Positions 42,742 to 49,918 of a stretch of 49,918 nt of DNA are shown here, piece by piece. The stretch spans positions 1-49,918 of the forward strand of contig DATIKU010000022.1 in assembly GCA_035477215.1 (NCBI GenBank). The letters are read 5' to 3'. This DNA is from Spirochaetota bacterium (GTDB lineage: Bacteria > Spirochaetota > UBA4802 > UBA5368). The position numbers were made by a program, and so were the translations under genes. Each line of letters begins with the position of its first letter. Position 1 is the first letter of the stretch. Below the pieces are notes generated by a model, which saw nothing but the letters and a program-made list of their open reading frames with translations, was not told the origin of the DNA and searched no databases.

Positions 42742-44577
42742 TCAGTTCGACCTTGTACTTTCATTCACCTCGAGGTCCTCGATCTTCGCAACGTCCTCGA
42801 ACCTGATATCGAGGCCCAGAACGCCGACAAGATTATCGTTGGCATCGGCGATGGGGCCAGAAACCGTTATCATGAGACTCCCGGTTATCTTCGAGGTGAA
42901 AATATCCGAAACATGGATCTTCCCGGTCTTCAACACGGTGATGAACCAGTCGCGGTCCGAGTAATTTTTGTCTATTAGGTTTTTGTCGTATTTCGACCTG
43001 TCGGTGATCTGCGCTATATGTCTGGTCACCTTGTCACCGTTTATATCCACCACGTACGCGAAGGACACGAAGGGATACTCCTCGACGAGATCCCGCAGCA
43101 GCACCTCCTGTTTCTCACGCTGCATGGACTTGATGTTTGGGTTTTCCAGGAACCGCTCGAGCAGCGAAAAGGCGTACTTTTTCTCGCGGAACTTGATCCG
43201 GTCGAAATCGGAAATGAAGTATACGGGCAGGTGCTTGCGCGCGAGCTTTTCCAGCTCCTCGTTCGACATCGAGGTCTCGCGACCCGCCTCGTACTGCTTC
43301 AGAATTTCCTTGTGCATGCCGATGACACCGGGGTGTTTTTTATCGATGGAACCCTCTCCGGCGAGGCCCAGGTGGCTGTTCAGCCATCGGGATATCCCCG
43401 CCGTCCCGCTTTTGTCGGTAATGGCGATGGCGATAGGCCTCTTTAAAAGTTTCTCGGTATTGAAGATGTTGTATATCTCCTCGTTCTTGATAAGCCCGTC
43501 CACGTGGATGCCGGCGCGCGTCACGTTGAAATCGGCGCCGACGAACGGGAAGTTGTCGGGGATCTTGAAACCGATCGATTCGAAGTAATGAGCCATATCG
43601 GTGATCGCGGTGAGGTCTATACCCTCATCATCGCCCGTAAGCGAAAGGTATTCGACCACCATCGCCTCGAGCGGAGTATTACCGGTGCGCTCGCCGAAGC
43701 CGAGGAGCGTCGTGTTGACGGTCTCGCAGCCGTACATCCAGGCATAGGTCGCGTTGGTGAATCCGCGGTGAAAATCGTTGTGGCCGTGCCACTCCAAAAG
43801 CTCTCCGGGCATGCCGCCCTCGTCGATCATCGCGCGGATCATTCGCGGCACCGAACGCGGAAGCTCCGCCATGGGGTAGGTCACACCATAGCCCATGGTG
43901 TCGCACAGGCGTATCTTGACGGGGATCTTCCCCTTCTCCATAATGCGTACCAGCTTCTGCGTGAAGGGTATGACGAACCCGAAAAAGTCGGCCCTGGTAA
44001 TATCCTCGAAGTGAAGCCGGGGGATGATATTATTCTCGAGCGCCGTATAAACGATCTCCAGGTAGTCTTCCATAGCCTCGCGGCGGGTCTTGTTGAGTTT
44101 CAGGAAGATATGGTAATCCGATACCGAGGCAAGGATGCCCGTTTCCTCGATTTTCATCTCTTTGACCAGTTCGAAGTCCTCTTTGTTCGCCCGGATCCAG
44201 GAGGTGATGCGCGGATATTTATACCCCTTGCTGCGGCAGCGCTCCACCGCCTCGCGGTCCTTCCGGGTGTAGAGGAAAAACTCGGAATGCGTGATGAGGC
44301 CGTTCGGCCCGGCCAGGCGGCGCAGGAAGTCGAAGATGTGCCCGACCTGATCCACGGTATACGGCGGCCGGGCCTGCTGGCCGTCGCGGAAAGTGGTGTC
44401 GGATATACGGAACCTTCCGGCCGGCACGAGCGGAATCATCTCGTTTCCGAACGGAATGCGGCATATTTTATCGTATGGAAAGATATCCCGGTAGAGGTTG
44501 GGCGACGGAGTGTCGTCCAGCTCGTGGTTTTTCATCGCTTTCGCGAATTTGATACTCTCTTTTCTCTCTATCGCCAT
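42742..44577 (-). CDS. DRE-TIM acyltransferase with C-terminal Cache sensor domain
   Basis: 611 residues. The first 470 are a DRE-TIM metallolyase/condensing enzyme of the isopropylmalate/homocitrate/Re-citrate synthase group: ISDTTFRDGQQ (Asp60), RLHFEDITRADF, and WHGHNDFHRG (His264, His266, Asn267, Asp268), then GFGERTGNTPLEAM. Residues about 480-605 form a Cache (PDC) module as found in chemoreceptors: FAYVVDINGDK, DKNYSDRDWF, VLKTGKIHVSDIFTSKITG, VSGPIADANDNLVGVLGLDI. Cache domains bind small molecules and normally lie outside the cell; no membrane span is present here. I infer ligand control of a carboxylate synthase. Such proteins have been misannotated as lysine methyltransferases. Confidence 0.85.
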   Translation of the reverse strand: MAIERKESIKFAKAMKNHELDDTPSPNLYRDIFPYDKICRIPFGNEMIPLVPAGRFRISDTTFRDGQQARPPYTVDQVGHIFDFLRRLAGPNGLITHSEFFLYTRKDREAVERCRSKGYKYPRITSWIRANKEDFELVKEMKIEETGILASVSDYHIFLKLNKTRREAMEDYLEIVYTALENNIIPRLHFEDITRADFFGFVIPFTQKLVRIMEKGKIPVKIRLCDTMGYGVTYPMAELPRSVPRMIRAMIDEGGMPGELLEWHGHNDFHRGFTNATYAWMYGCETVNTTLLGFGERTGNTPLEAMVVEYLSLTGDDEGIDLTAITDMAHYFESIGFKIPDNFPFVGADFNVTRAGIHVDGLIKNEEIYNIFNTEKLLKRPIAIAITDKSGTAGISRWLNSHLGLAGEGSIDKKHPGVIGMHKEILKQYEAGRETSMSNEELEKLARKHLPVYFISDFDRIKFREKKYAFSLLERFLENPNIKSMQREKQEVLLRDLVEEYPFVSFAYVVDINGDKVTRHIAQITDRSKYDKNLIDKNYSDRDWFITVLKTGKIHVSDIFTSKITGSLMITVSGPIADANDNLVGVLGLDIRFEDVAKIEDLEVNESTRSN

Positions 44578-44819
44578 GGTTCCCTCGTTTTCAGAAAATC
44601 TGTTGTAACCACGTGAAATACGGGGTTTGCCCGGTTATTCAGCAACTCTTGAGAATACCCCGGTGAAAAGCGGGCTCGAAGTGCTGTTAGTTCGCGTTTC
44701 TATAGAAGTATATGTCAAACAAAAAACCGAATCATTTTTTATTGCTGTGCCAGCGGGATTTTAGCTTGATTTCCATCACTCCTCCGCGCTTATAGGTGAA
44801 CGATCTGGAAGGTACAGCG

Positions 44820-45215
44820 ATGCTCGATATCTACATAATGATTTTTGGGGCCTTTCTTCTGCTCACGGGGGGAGTCGAAGTAGTCGCCCCCCTTCGGGTG
44901 TACGCCGTCTGGCGGCGCTGGATCGCTCACCGCCTCTTTTTCCTCCACGGCGCCATGCTGATCGTTACGGGACTTCCGTTAACCTGCGCCGGCGGCTCTA
45001 TGTCCGGTCGCATCATTTTCTCGCTGGGATTGTTGCTGGTTTTCGCCGGGCCGTTTATTTTATTGTACGCCGACAGGGTCCGCGCCCTTTTCCAGTCCGC
45101 CACTTCGGACATGGATACGTCCGCGGCGCGCCGGTTGATTCTTTTTGACGCCGCCCTGCGCATCGCAATCGGACTGTTTATGGTTTTCGCCTCTCGGCGC
45201 GTCTTTGTTTTCTGA
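44820..45215 (+). CDS. Small polytopic membrane protein, unknown
   Basis: 131 residues with about three to four membrane spans (IYIMIFGAFLLLTGGV, FLHGAMLIVTGLPLTC, IIFSLGLLLVFAGPFILL, IAIGLFMVFA). The ATG at 44820 has GGAAGG 7 nt upstream, better than the in-frame GTG at 44796. It converges with lacI (1 bp between stops). No family is recognised. The 242-bp gap 44578-44819 shows no other gene. Confidence 0.7.
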   Translation: MLDIYIMIFGAFLLLTGGVEVVAPLRVYAVWRRWIAHRLFFLHGAMLIVTGLPLTCAGGSMSGRIIFSLGLLLVFAGPFILLYADRVRALFQSATSDMDTSAARRLILFDAALRIAIGLFMVFASRRVFVF

Positions 45216-45216
45216 A

Positions 45217-46218
45217 TCAGTTTCTCGCCCGCACGCTGTCGCCCGGAATTATCTCGCCCTCCACCTCTATACAGAGGCGTCGGTTGCTCTTGTTGAGGAT
45301 GTTGTCGCGCAGCCACCTTGACGCGAGGAAGGCCATTTCGGAGGTCGGCTGGCGCACCGTCGTGAGCAGCGGCACGGCCACGCGCCTGAGAGGGGAGTCG
45401 TCAAACCCCGTTACGGAAACGTCATCGGGCACGCTTTTACCCATTTCCTGGAGCCGGTTGATCAGCCCGATCGCCGTATAATCGTTGAAGCAGAGCACCG
45501 CGTCGCATCCATTTTCAACGAAACCGCGCGCCGCACTCTCATCCACACCGAATATGGAGTCCACCGAAATGCTGATGGGCTCCTGCGCGCCGGCCTCCCG
45601 TATCACCGTGGAATAACCGCGGCAGCGATCGGTATTATTCGGATTTCCGGCGTTTCCAAGGTAGCCGATTCTTCGATGCCCGCTTTCAATCATCATCCGT
45701 GTGAGGCTCAGCATACTTTTAAAATAATTGCACGAAACGTAGTTTTCTCCCGGTATTACGCGGCTTATGAACACGTATGGGATCTTCAGCTCGGCGAGTT
45801 TTCTGCGTTCGCTTTCCCCGACACTGCGGTAGGCGAAAAGAACCCCGTCGACGCAGGCGGCCTCCTCGCCGAGCGAATGGAGAAAGTTACCGATCGGCGC
45901 GACCTCCACCCGTTTTTTTTCGGCACCGAAGGCCTCATTTATCGCGCCGACGAGCTCGGAGATGTTCAGAAAGGGGTTGACCGAAAGCTCCTCCTCCTCG
46001 GGGATGACGACGAGCAGGTCGAGCATCGAACGGGTGAGATGACGCTTCCGCGAGCGCGGCCGAAAATCGTGCTGCCCGGCGACCGCGAGAATGCGCTTCC
46101 GCGTCTCCGCCGACACGCCGGGCTCGTTATTGAGCACACGCGAAACGGAGCTTATCGAAACGCCGCAGCGCTTCGCGATATCCTCCAGACGACGCGCACG
46201 GTCAATCTTTACCGCCAT
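45217..46218 (-). CDS. LacI-family repressor of the sugar-acid operon
   Basis: 333 residues. The N-terminal helix-turn-helix is RLEDIAKRCGVSISSVSRVLNNEPGVSAETRKRI, followed by a hinge and a periplasmic-binding-protein-like domain (IGYLGNAGNPNNTDRCRGYS, DAVLCFNDYTAIGLINRLQ and VTGFDDSPL). It should bind a sugar or sugar acid and control the operon, in which it is the last gene, 45 bp after uxuA. No operator was identified with confidence. Confidence 0.9.
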   Translation of the reverse strand: MAVKIDRARRLEDIAKRCGVSISSVSRVLNNEPGVSAETRKRILAVAGQHDFRPRSRKRHLTRSMLDLLVVIPEEEELSVNPFLNISELVGAINEAFGAEKKRVEVAPIGNFLHSLGEEAACVDGVLFAYRSVGESERRKLAELKIPYVFISRVIPGENYVSCNYFKSMLSLTRMMIESGHRRIGYLGNAGNPNNTDRCRGYSTVIREAGAQEPISISVDSIFGVDESAARGFVENGCDAVLCFNDYTAIGLINRLQEMGKSVPDDVSVTGFDDSPLRRVAVPLLTTVRQPTSEMAFLASRWLRDNILNKSNRRLCIEVEGEIIPGDSVRARN

Positions 46219-46263
46219 ACCAATCCACGCCTTCCTACAGAATCATCCGACAATAATCCTCAC

Positions 46264-47319
46264 TCAATGTGATCGATCAAGCGACTTCACCGAAGCCTCC
46301 CAGAGGCCGGCCAGGTACATCGCGCCCAGTGCCCTGTCGTACAACCCGTAACCGGGGCGCCCCTTCTCACCCCAGATCATCCTGCCGTGGTCCGGGCGGA
46401 TCGCCCCGTCAAATCCAGCCTCCGCCAGCAGGCGGATCACCCGGTACATGTCCAGATCGCCCGCATCGGTGCAGTGCGCCGTCTCGTGAAATTTTTTTTC
46501 CCCGGTGCGCCGGATGTTCCGCGCGTGCACAAACGGCACACGGCGCATCCGAACGAAACGTTCCATCGCGCTGGTCAGGTTCATCTGTATATTGGGGCCG
46601 AGCGAACCGGTGCAGAAGGTGATGCCGTTCGAGGGACTGTCCACCAGGCCCGTCAGGCGCTCGAGCGCCGCCTCGTCGGTGATGATGCGCGGGAGCCCGA
46701 AGATCGACCACGGCGGATCATCGGGATGGATTCCCATGCGCACGTCGCTCTCTTCGGCCACGGGCACCACGCGTTTCAGAAAATACTCCAGATTGCTCCA
46801 CAGGTCCCCGGGACCGATGTTCGTATAGGCGTCGAGCAGCGACCGGAGCGCTTCGACGTTGTAGCTCGTCGCCCATCCGGGAAGGTCGAGCACCCCCCGG
46901 TTCAGATCGATCGCCGCAATCGCGTCGTGATCGTACGCGAGCGCCGTCGAGCCGTCGGCAAGCCTAAGCGACAGGTCTGAGCGCATCCAGTCGAATACCG
47001 GCATGAAGTTATAGCACAGGATGGGAATGCCGAGCGAGCCCATGTTCCGGATGCTTCGACAGTAGTTTTCGATAAAACCGTCCCGCGTCGGCAGCCCCAG
47101 CTTTATGTCTTCGTGGACCGGGATACTTTCGATAACCGTGAGTTCCAGTCCCTCCGCCTCGACCGATTTTTTCAGCGCCGCGATTTTTTCAAGCGGCCAT
47201 TCGTCTCCGACCGGCACGTTATACAGGGCCGATACAATCCCCTTCACGACCGGGATCTGCCTGATATATCGCAGGGGGATTGGGTCTTCGGTGCCGTACC
47301 ATCTGAAGGTCATTTTCAT
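46264..47319 (-). CDS. uxuA: Mannonate dehydratase
   Basis: 351 residues, the shorter (Firmicutes-like) UxuA length. It removes water from D-mannonate to give 2-keto-3-deoxygluconate. Visible features are MKMTFRWYGTEDPIPLRYIRQ, the metal-site segments MGIHPDDPPW and GSLGPN, HARNIRR, HETAHCTDAGDLDMY, and RPDHGRMIWGE. It lies 20 bp after the SDR gene and before lacI. Confidence 0.93.
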   Translation of the reverse strand: MKMTFRWYGTEDPIPLRYIRQIPVVKGIVSALYNVPVGDEWPLEKIAALKKSVEAEGLELTVIESIPVHEDIKLGLPTRDGFIENYCRSIRNMGSLGIPILCYNFMPVFDWMRSDLSLRLADGSTALAYDHDAIAAIDLNRGVLDLPGWATSYNVEALRSLLDAYTNIGPGDLWSNLEYFLKRVVPVAEESDVRMGIHPDDPPWSIFGLPRIITDEAALERLTGLVDSPSNGITFCTGSLGPNIQMNLTSAMERFVRMRRVPFVHARNIRRTGEKKFHETAHCTDAGDLDMYRVIRLLAEAGFDGAIRPDHGRMIWGEKGRPGYGLYDRALGAMYLAGLWEASVKSLDRSH

Positions 47320-47339
47320 GGTCCGTCCTCCTTGTTCTC

Positions 47340-48194
47340 CTATACGCCCGAATACGCGGAGAAGCCGCCATCAACGGGAATCACCGTCCCGGTGACGAAG
47401 CCCGACGCCCGCTCGTCGACCAGCCACAGGAGCGTACCGACCAGTTCCTCCGGCATCCCGAAGCGGCCCATGGGCGTGTGGGCCAGTATCTTTCCGGCCC
47501 GGGGGGTGGGCGTGCCGTCGGGCTGTACGAGGAGAGCTCGATTCTGCTCGGTCAGAAAAAAGCCGGGGGCCATCGCGTTCACCCGAACATTCACCTTCGC
47601 CAGATACACGGCCAGCCACTGCGTGAAATTGCTCACCGCAGCCTTCGCCGCGCTGTACGCCGGAATCCTGGTGAGCGGCCGCAGCGCGTTCATCGACGAG
47701 ACGTTTATCACCGTGCCGCCGCGATCGACCATATCGCGGGCGAATTCCTGCGTTGCCAGGAGCGTGCCGATGAAATTAAGCCCGAAGACGAACTCGACGC
47801 TTTTGCGGTCCAGATCGAAGAACGTGTTCGCGGAATCGCTTCCGGAAAGCGGCTCCCCAGGGGAGAGCCAGTCGTGCGCGGTCGTACCCTTCGGATGATT
47901 ACCCCCCGCCCCGTTTATCAGAATATCGCAACGGCCGAATTCCATACGTACCCTTTCCGCCGCCGCGCGCAGGCTGCCGGCCTCGAGCACATCGGCCGTC
48001 ACCCCGATCGCCCTGCCTCCCCCATCGCCGATCCGCCGCGCGCGATCGACGGCCGCATCCTCGTTCAAATCGAGAATCGCCACGCGCGCGCCGCACCCAG
48101 CAAGGGCCTCGGCGAACACGCCGCACAGCACTCCAGCCCCGCCGGTAATAACGGCCACTTTACCGGAAAGATCGACACGAAAGGGTATGTCCAT
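47340..48194 (-). CDS. SDR oxidoreductase, UxuB-like
   Basis: 284 residues of the short-chain dehydrogenase family. The cofactor site is VAVITGGAGVLCGVFAEAL (TGGxGxxxG), with DLN after beta-2 suggesting NAD(H). The active site is SSMNALRPL and YSAAK (Tyr-x3-Lys), and DGGFSAYSGV ends the protein. Beside uxuA it most likely reduces fructuronate to mannonate, as SDR-type UxuB/YjmF proteins do. It lies 108 bp after the fucI-type gene and is coupled to uxuA by 20 bp. Confidence 0.82.
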   Translation of the reverse strand: MDIPFRVDLSGKVAVITGGAGVLCGVFAEALAGCGARVAILDLNEDAAVDRARRIGDGGGRAIGVTADVLEAGSLRAAAERVRMEFGRCDILINGAGGNHPKGTTAHDWLSPGEPLSGSDSANTFFDLDRKSVEFVFGLNFIGTLLATQEFARDMVDRGGTVINVSSMNALRPLTRIPAYSAAKAAVSNFTQWLAVYLAKVNVRVNAMAPGFFLTEQNRALLVQPDGTPTPRAGKILAHTPMGRFGMPEELVGTLLWLVDERASGFVTGTVIPVDGGFSAYSGV

Positions 48195-48301
48195 TTGAAT
48201 TACTCCCTGTTGTCATTCCAGATGAAAGGCCGAAGGCCTTCCCACCCGGGCCGTCGGCGACTTTCATTCCAATCGATATATTTCCACTTTCGCGCGTCCC
48301 G

Positions 48302-49918
48302 TCAATACCTTCCATACAGCGGCCCGAGCGCGGCGCAGGCCCGGAAATCCGCGCCCTCAGGATCGGCGGTGCCGAACATGTCCCACGCGGACGGCCGAAA
48401 GAGCGCCTCATCGTTCACGTTGTGCATGGCCACCGGGATGCGCAGTATCGATGCCAGGCTTATCATATCGGCCCCCGTGTGCCCGTAGCACAGCGCGCAA
48501 TGGTTCGCCCCCCAGGCGCGCATCACCGCGTAGACGCTCCCGAAAACGCCCTTCCCGGTCAGTCGCGGGACGAAGAAGGTCCTCGGCCAGGTGGGGTCGG
48601 TCCTCCCGACGATTTCCGCACGCACGTCCGGCGGCAGGTCGATCGTGAAGCCCTCGGCAATCTGCAACACGGGACCGAGCCCCTTGACGAGGTTCAGCCG
48701 CGTCATGGTCATCGGCATGCCGCCCGGCGTACGATAGGCCGACGAAAATCCCCCTCCCCTGAAGGTGACGAGCTTGGCCGGTCCCCATTCGGTCGCCCGC
48801 AGACAGAGCCCGGTCTCTTTGGGTGAAATTTCCCAGAATGGCTTGATCGCCGGCGCTCCGTCCTTCATCTGAGCGCCCGCCCCGTCCAGCGCCGCGGCGC
48901 CGGAATTCGTAAGATAGATGAAACCATCCGCGAGCGGACCTAATGGACTCATCCCGCTCACATGTTTTATCGCCCCGGGACTCCAGTAGGTCCGCACGTC
49001 GGCGAATATCTGCGCCGTTCCGGTAAGCAGGTTTCCGAAGAGCATACCGGCGGCGTTCAGCGCGTCGTTTTCGGTCGCGAGTATGTACGGGGCGCGAATA
49101 CCGTTCCAGTCGAACGACGAGTTGAGTACCGCCTCCATGAAATCCCCGGTGGGGAAATGGTCCGTCCACTGCCGCTGGCCCTGGAAACCCGCCGCGAGCG
49201 CGTTGTGGCCCTCGGATTCCTCGACGTGGCCCATCTCGGCAAGCCTCGGATTGCCGACCATCAGGTCCCGCGCCACCAGGGCAATTTTTACCGATACCTC
49301 CCAGTCGCCGTTCAACTGGCGCCTGGTACGACGAATGCCTGCAGGATTCGGATCGGCCGTCTCCGCGCAGTTGGCGCGCACCCACTCCATGGCCCTTTCG
49401 AACTCCTCTGCGTCGTAGATGCCGCGCTCGAGGCGACGCACGAACTCCGACATGTCGACATATTCGGTACGCATGCCGAGAAACGCTCGGAAAAAATCAT
49501 GGTCCACCATCGAACCGGCGATCCCCATCGAGACCCCGCCCATCGAGAGGTAGGAGGTCCCCCGCATGGTGGCGACGGCGATCGCCGCGCGCGCGAAGCG
49601 AAGGATCTGCTCGCGCACGTCCCCGGGAATCGAGAAATCGGTCTCGTCCTGCATGTCGCGGCCGTAAATCTTGAACACTGGCAGGCCCGCCTGGACCCCG
49701 GCGGCGGAGGCGCCGGCAAGATACACCGCACCGGGCTTTTTCGTCCCGTTGAATCCCCATATCGCGCGCGGCATCCACGGGTCCAGATCGATGATCTCGG
49801 CCGCGTAGCACCAGCAGCGTGTTACATCGATCACCGCGCCGACGCCCTCCTTACGGAACAGCTCAAAACAGCGCGCGGCCTCCGCCGCGCCGCCCGTCGT
49901 GAAATCGGGCACCACGCA
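48302..49918 (-). CDS. fucI: L-fucose/D-arabinose isomerase family (5' end outside window)
   Basis: 538 residues are visible, open to the window edge; the family has about 590, so about 50 are missing. Features are [34 protein letters not shown] and [17 protein letters not shown] with the metal-binding Glu-Asn-Asp, [16 protein letters not shown], and [17 protein letters not shown] with a late metal His. FucI interconverts L-fucose and L-fuculose (or D-arabinose and D-ribulose). Here it sits with UxuA and an UxuB-like protein, so the natural substrate may differ. It is the first visible gene of this operon. The gap 48195-48301 has one short palindrome (AAGGCC-GAA-GGCCTT) and two copies of TCATTCCA. 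Confidence 0.85.
   Translation of the reverse strand, partial: CVVPDFTTGGAAEAARCFELFRKEGVGAVIDVTRCWCYAAEIIDLDPWMPRAIWGFNGTKKPGAVYLAGASAAGVQAGLPVFKIYGRDMQDETDFSIPGDVREQILRFARAAIAVATMRGTSYLSMGGVSMGIAGSMVDHDFFRAFLGMRTEYVDMSEFVRRLERGIYDAEEFERAMEWVRANCAETADPNPAGIRRTRRQLNGDWEVSVKIALVARDLMVGNPRLAEMGHVEESEGHNALAAGFQGQRQWTDHFPTGDFMEAVLNSSFDWNGIRAPYILATENDALNAAGMLFGNLLTGTAQIFADVRTYWSPGAIKHVSGMSPLGPLADGFIYLTNSGAAALDGAGAQMKDGAPAIKPFWEISPKETGLCLRATEWGPAKLVTFRGGGFSSAYRTPGGMPMTMTRLNLVKGLGPVLQIAEGFTIDLPPDVRAEIVGRTDPTWPRTFFVPRLTGKGVFGSVYAVMRAWGANHCALCYGHTGADMISLASILRIPVAMHNVNDEALFRPSAWDMFGTADPEGADFRACAALGPLYGRY

Noticed and set aside
43504-44616. A 370-codon open frame on the plus strand
   Set aside because: It lies opposite the DRE-TIM-Cache gene and has no recognisable motif or ribosome-binding site.

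Overview
The window is a GC-rich, densely packed stretch of bacterial chromosome with about 40 intact genes and no rRNA, tRNA, CRISPR array or insertion sequence that I could recognise. Lipoprotein signal peptides with loose lipoboxes, LspA, many two-component and HD-GYP signalling proteins and an anaerobe-type metabolic set (PaaK/ACT pair, DRE-TIM condensing enzyme, arsenite efflux) point to a diderm heterotroph. A spirochaete is my first guess and a deltaproteobacterium-like lineage the second; the sequence alone does not settle it.

Layout. 1-2.5 kb: two lipoproteins and an ACT-domain protein/phenylacetate-CoA ligase pair whose leader can fold into a strong hairpin. 2.6-7.3 kb (all minus): hisI-hisG, an HD phosphohydrolase, a REC-GAF-HD-GYP regulator and a rhomboid protease. 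7.4-11.2 kb (minus): an acyl-CoA synthetase, MaoC-like hydratase and TetR operon, followed by a permease relic; a clear promoter with operator-like repeats lies upstream. 11.3-15.0 kb (minus): a Gfo/Idh/MocA oxidoreductase and a very large NagB/PIG-L fusion. 15.2-16.2 kb: a D-Ala-D-Ala-ligase-like ATP-grasp protein.

16.4-20.7 kb (plus): an arsenic-resistance island with arsR, a permease stub, a VKOR-DsbA fusion, a 40-residue half-thioredoxin, acr3, a thioredoxin-type arsC and a frameshifted thioredoxin. It is rich in thiol-redox proteins and carries several broken genes. 20.9-27.5 kb: ileS-lspA, then (minus) a lipoprotein, xseA-xseB, an alpha/beta hydrolase and a small membrane protein. 28.0-36.0 kb: an RlmI-type methyltransferase and a signalling block (REC-STAS protein, 1022-residue hybrid kinase with Hpt, HWE/HisKA_2 kinase).

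36.1-38.3 kb: pyrB-pyrC. 38.4-38.8 kb: a decayed HAD-IB phosphatase. 39.0-41.2 kb: a 750-residue fusion of an ATP-grasp ligase to an FMN-dependent alpha-hydroxyacid dehydrogenase. 41.3-42.6 kb: a secreted protein and a hydrolase. 42.7-44.6 kb: a DRE-TIM acyltransferase carrying a C-terminal Cache sensor domain. 44.8-49.9 kb: a small membrane protein and a sugar-acid operon (fucI-type isomerase, SDR, uxuA, lacI).

The best candidates for undescribed biology are the two enzyme fusions (ATP-grasp/FMN dehydrogenase and DRE-TIM/Cache), the disulfide-centred arsenic island and the paaK leader hairpin. All functional statements are by recognition of motifs in the translated sequence; no database search was possible.
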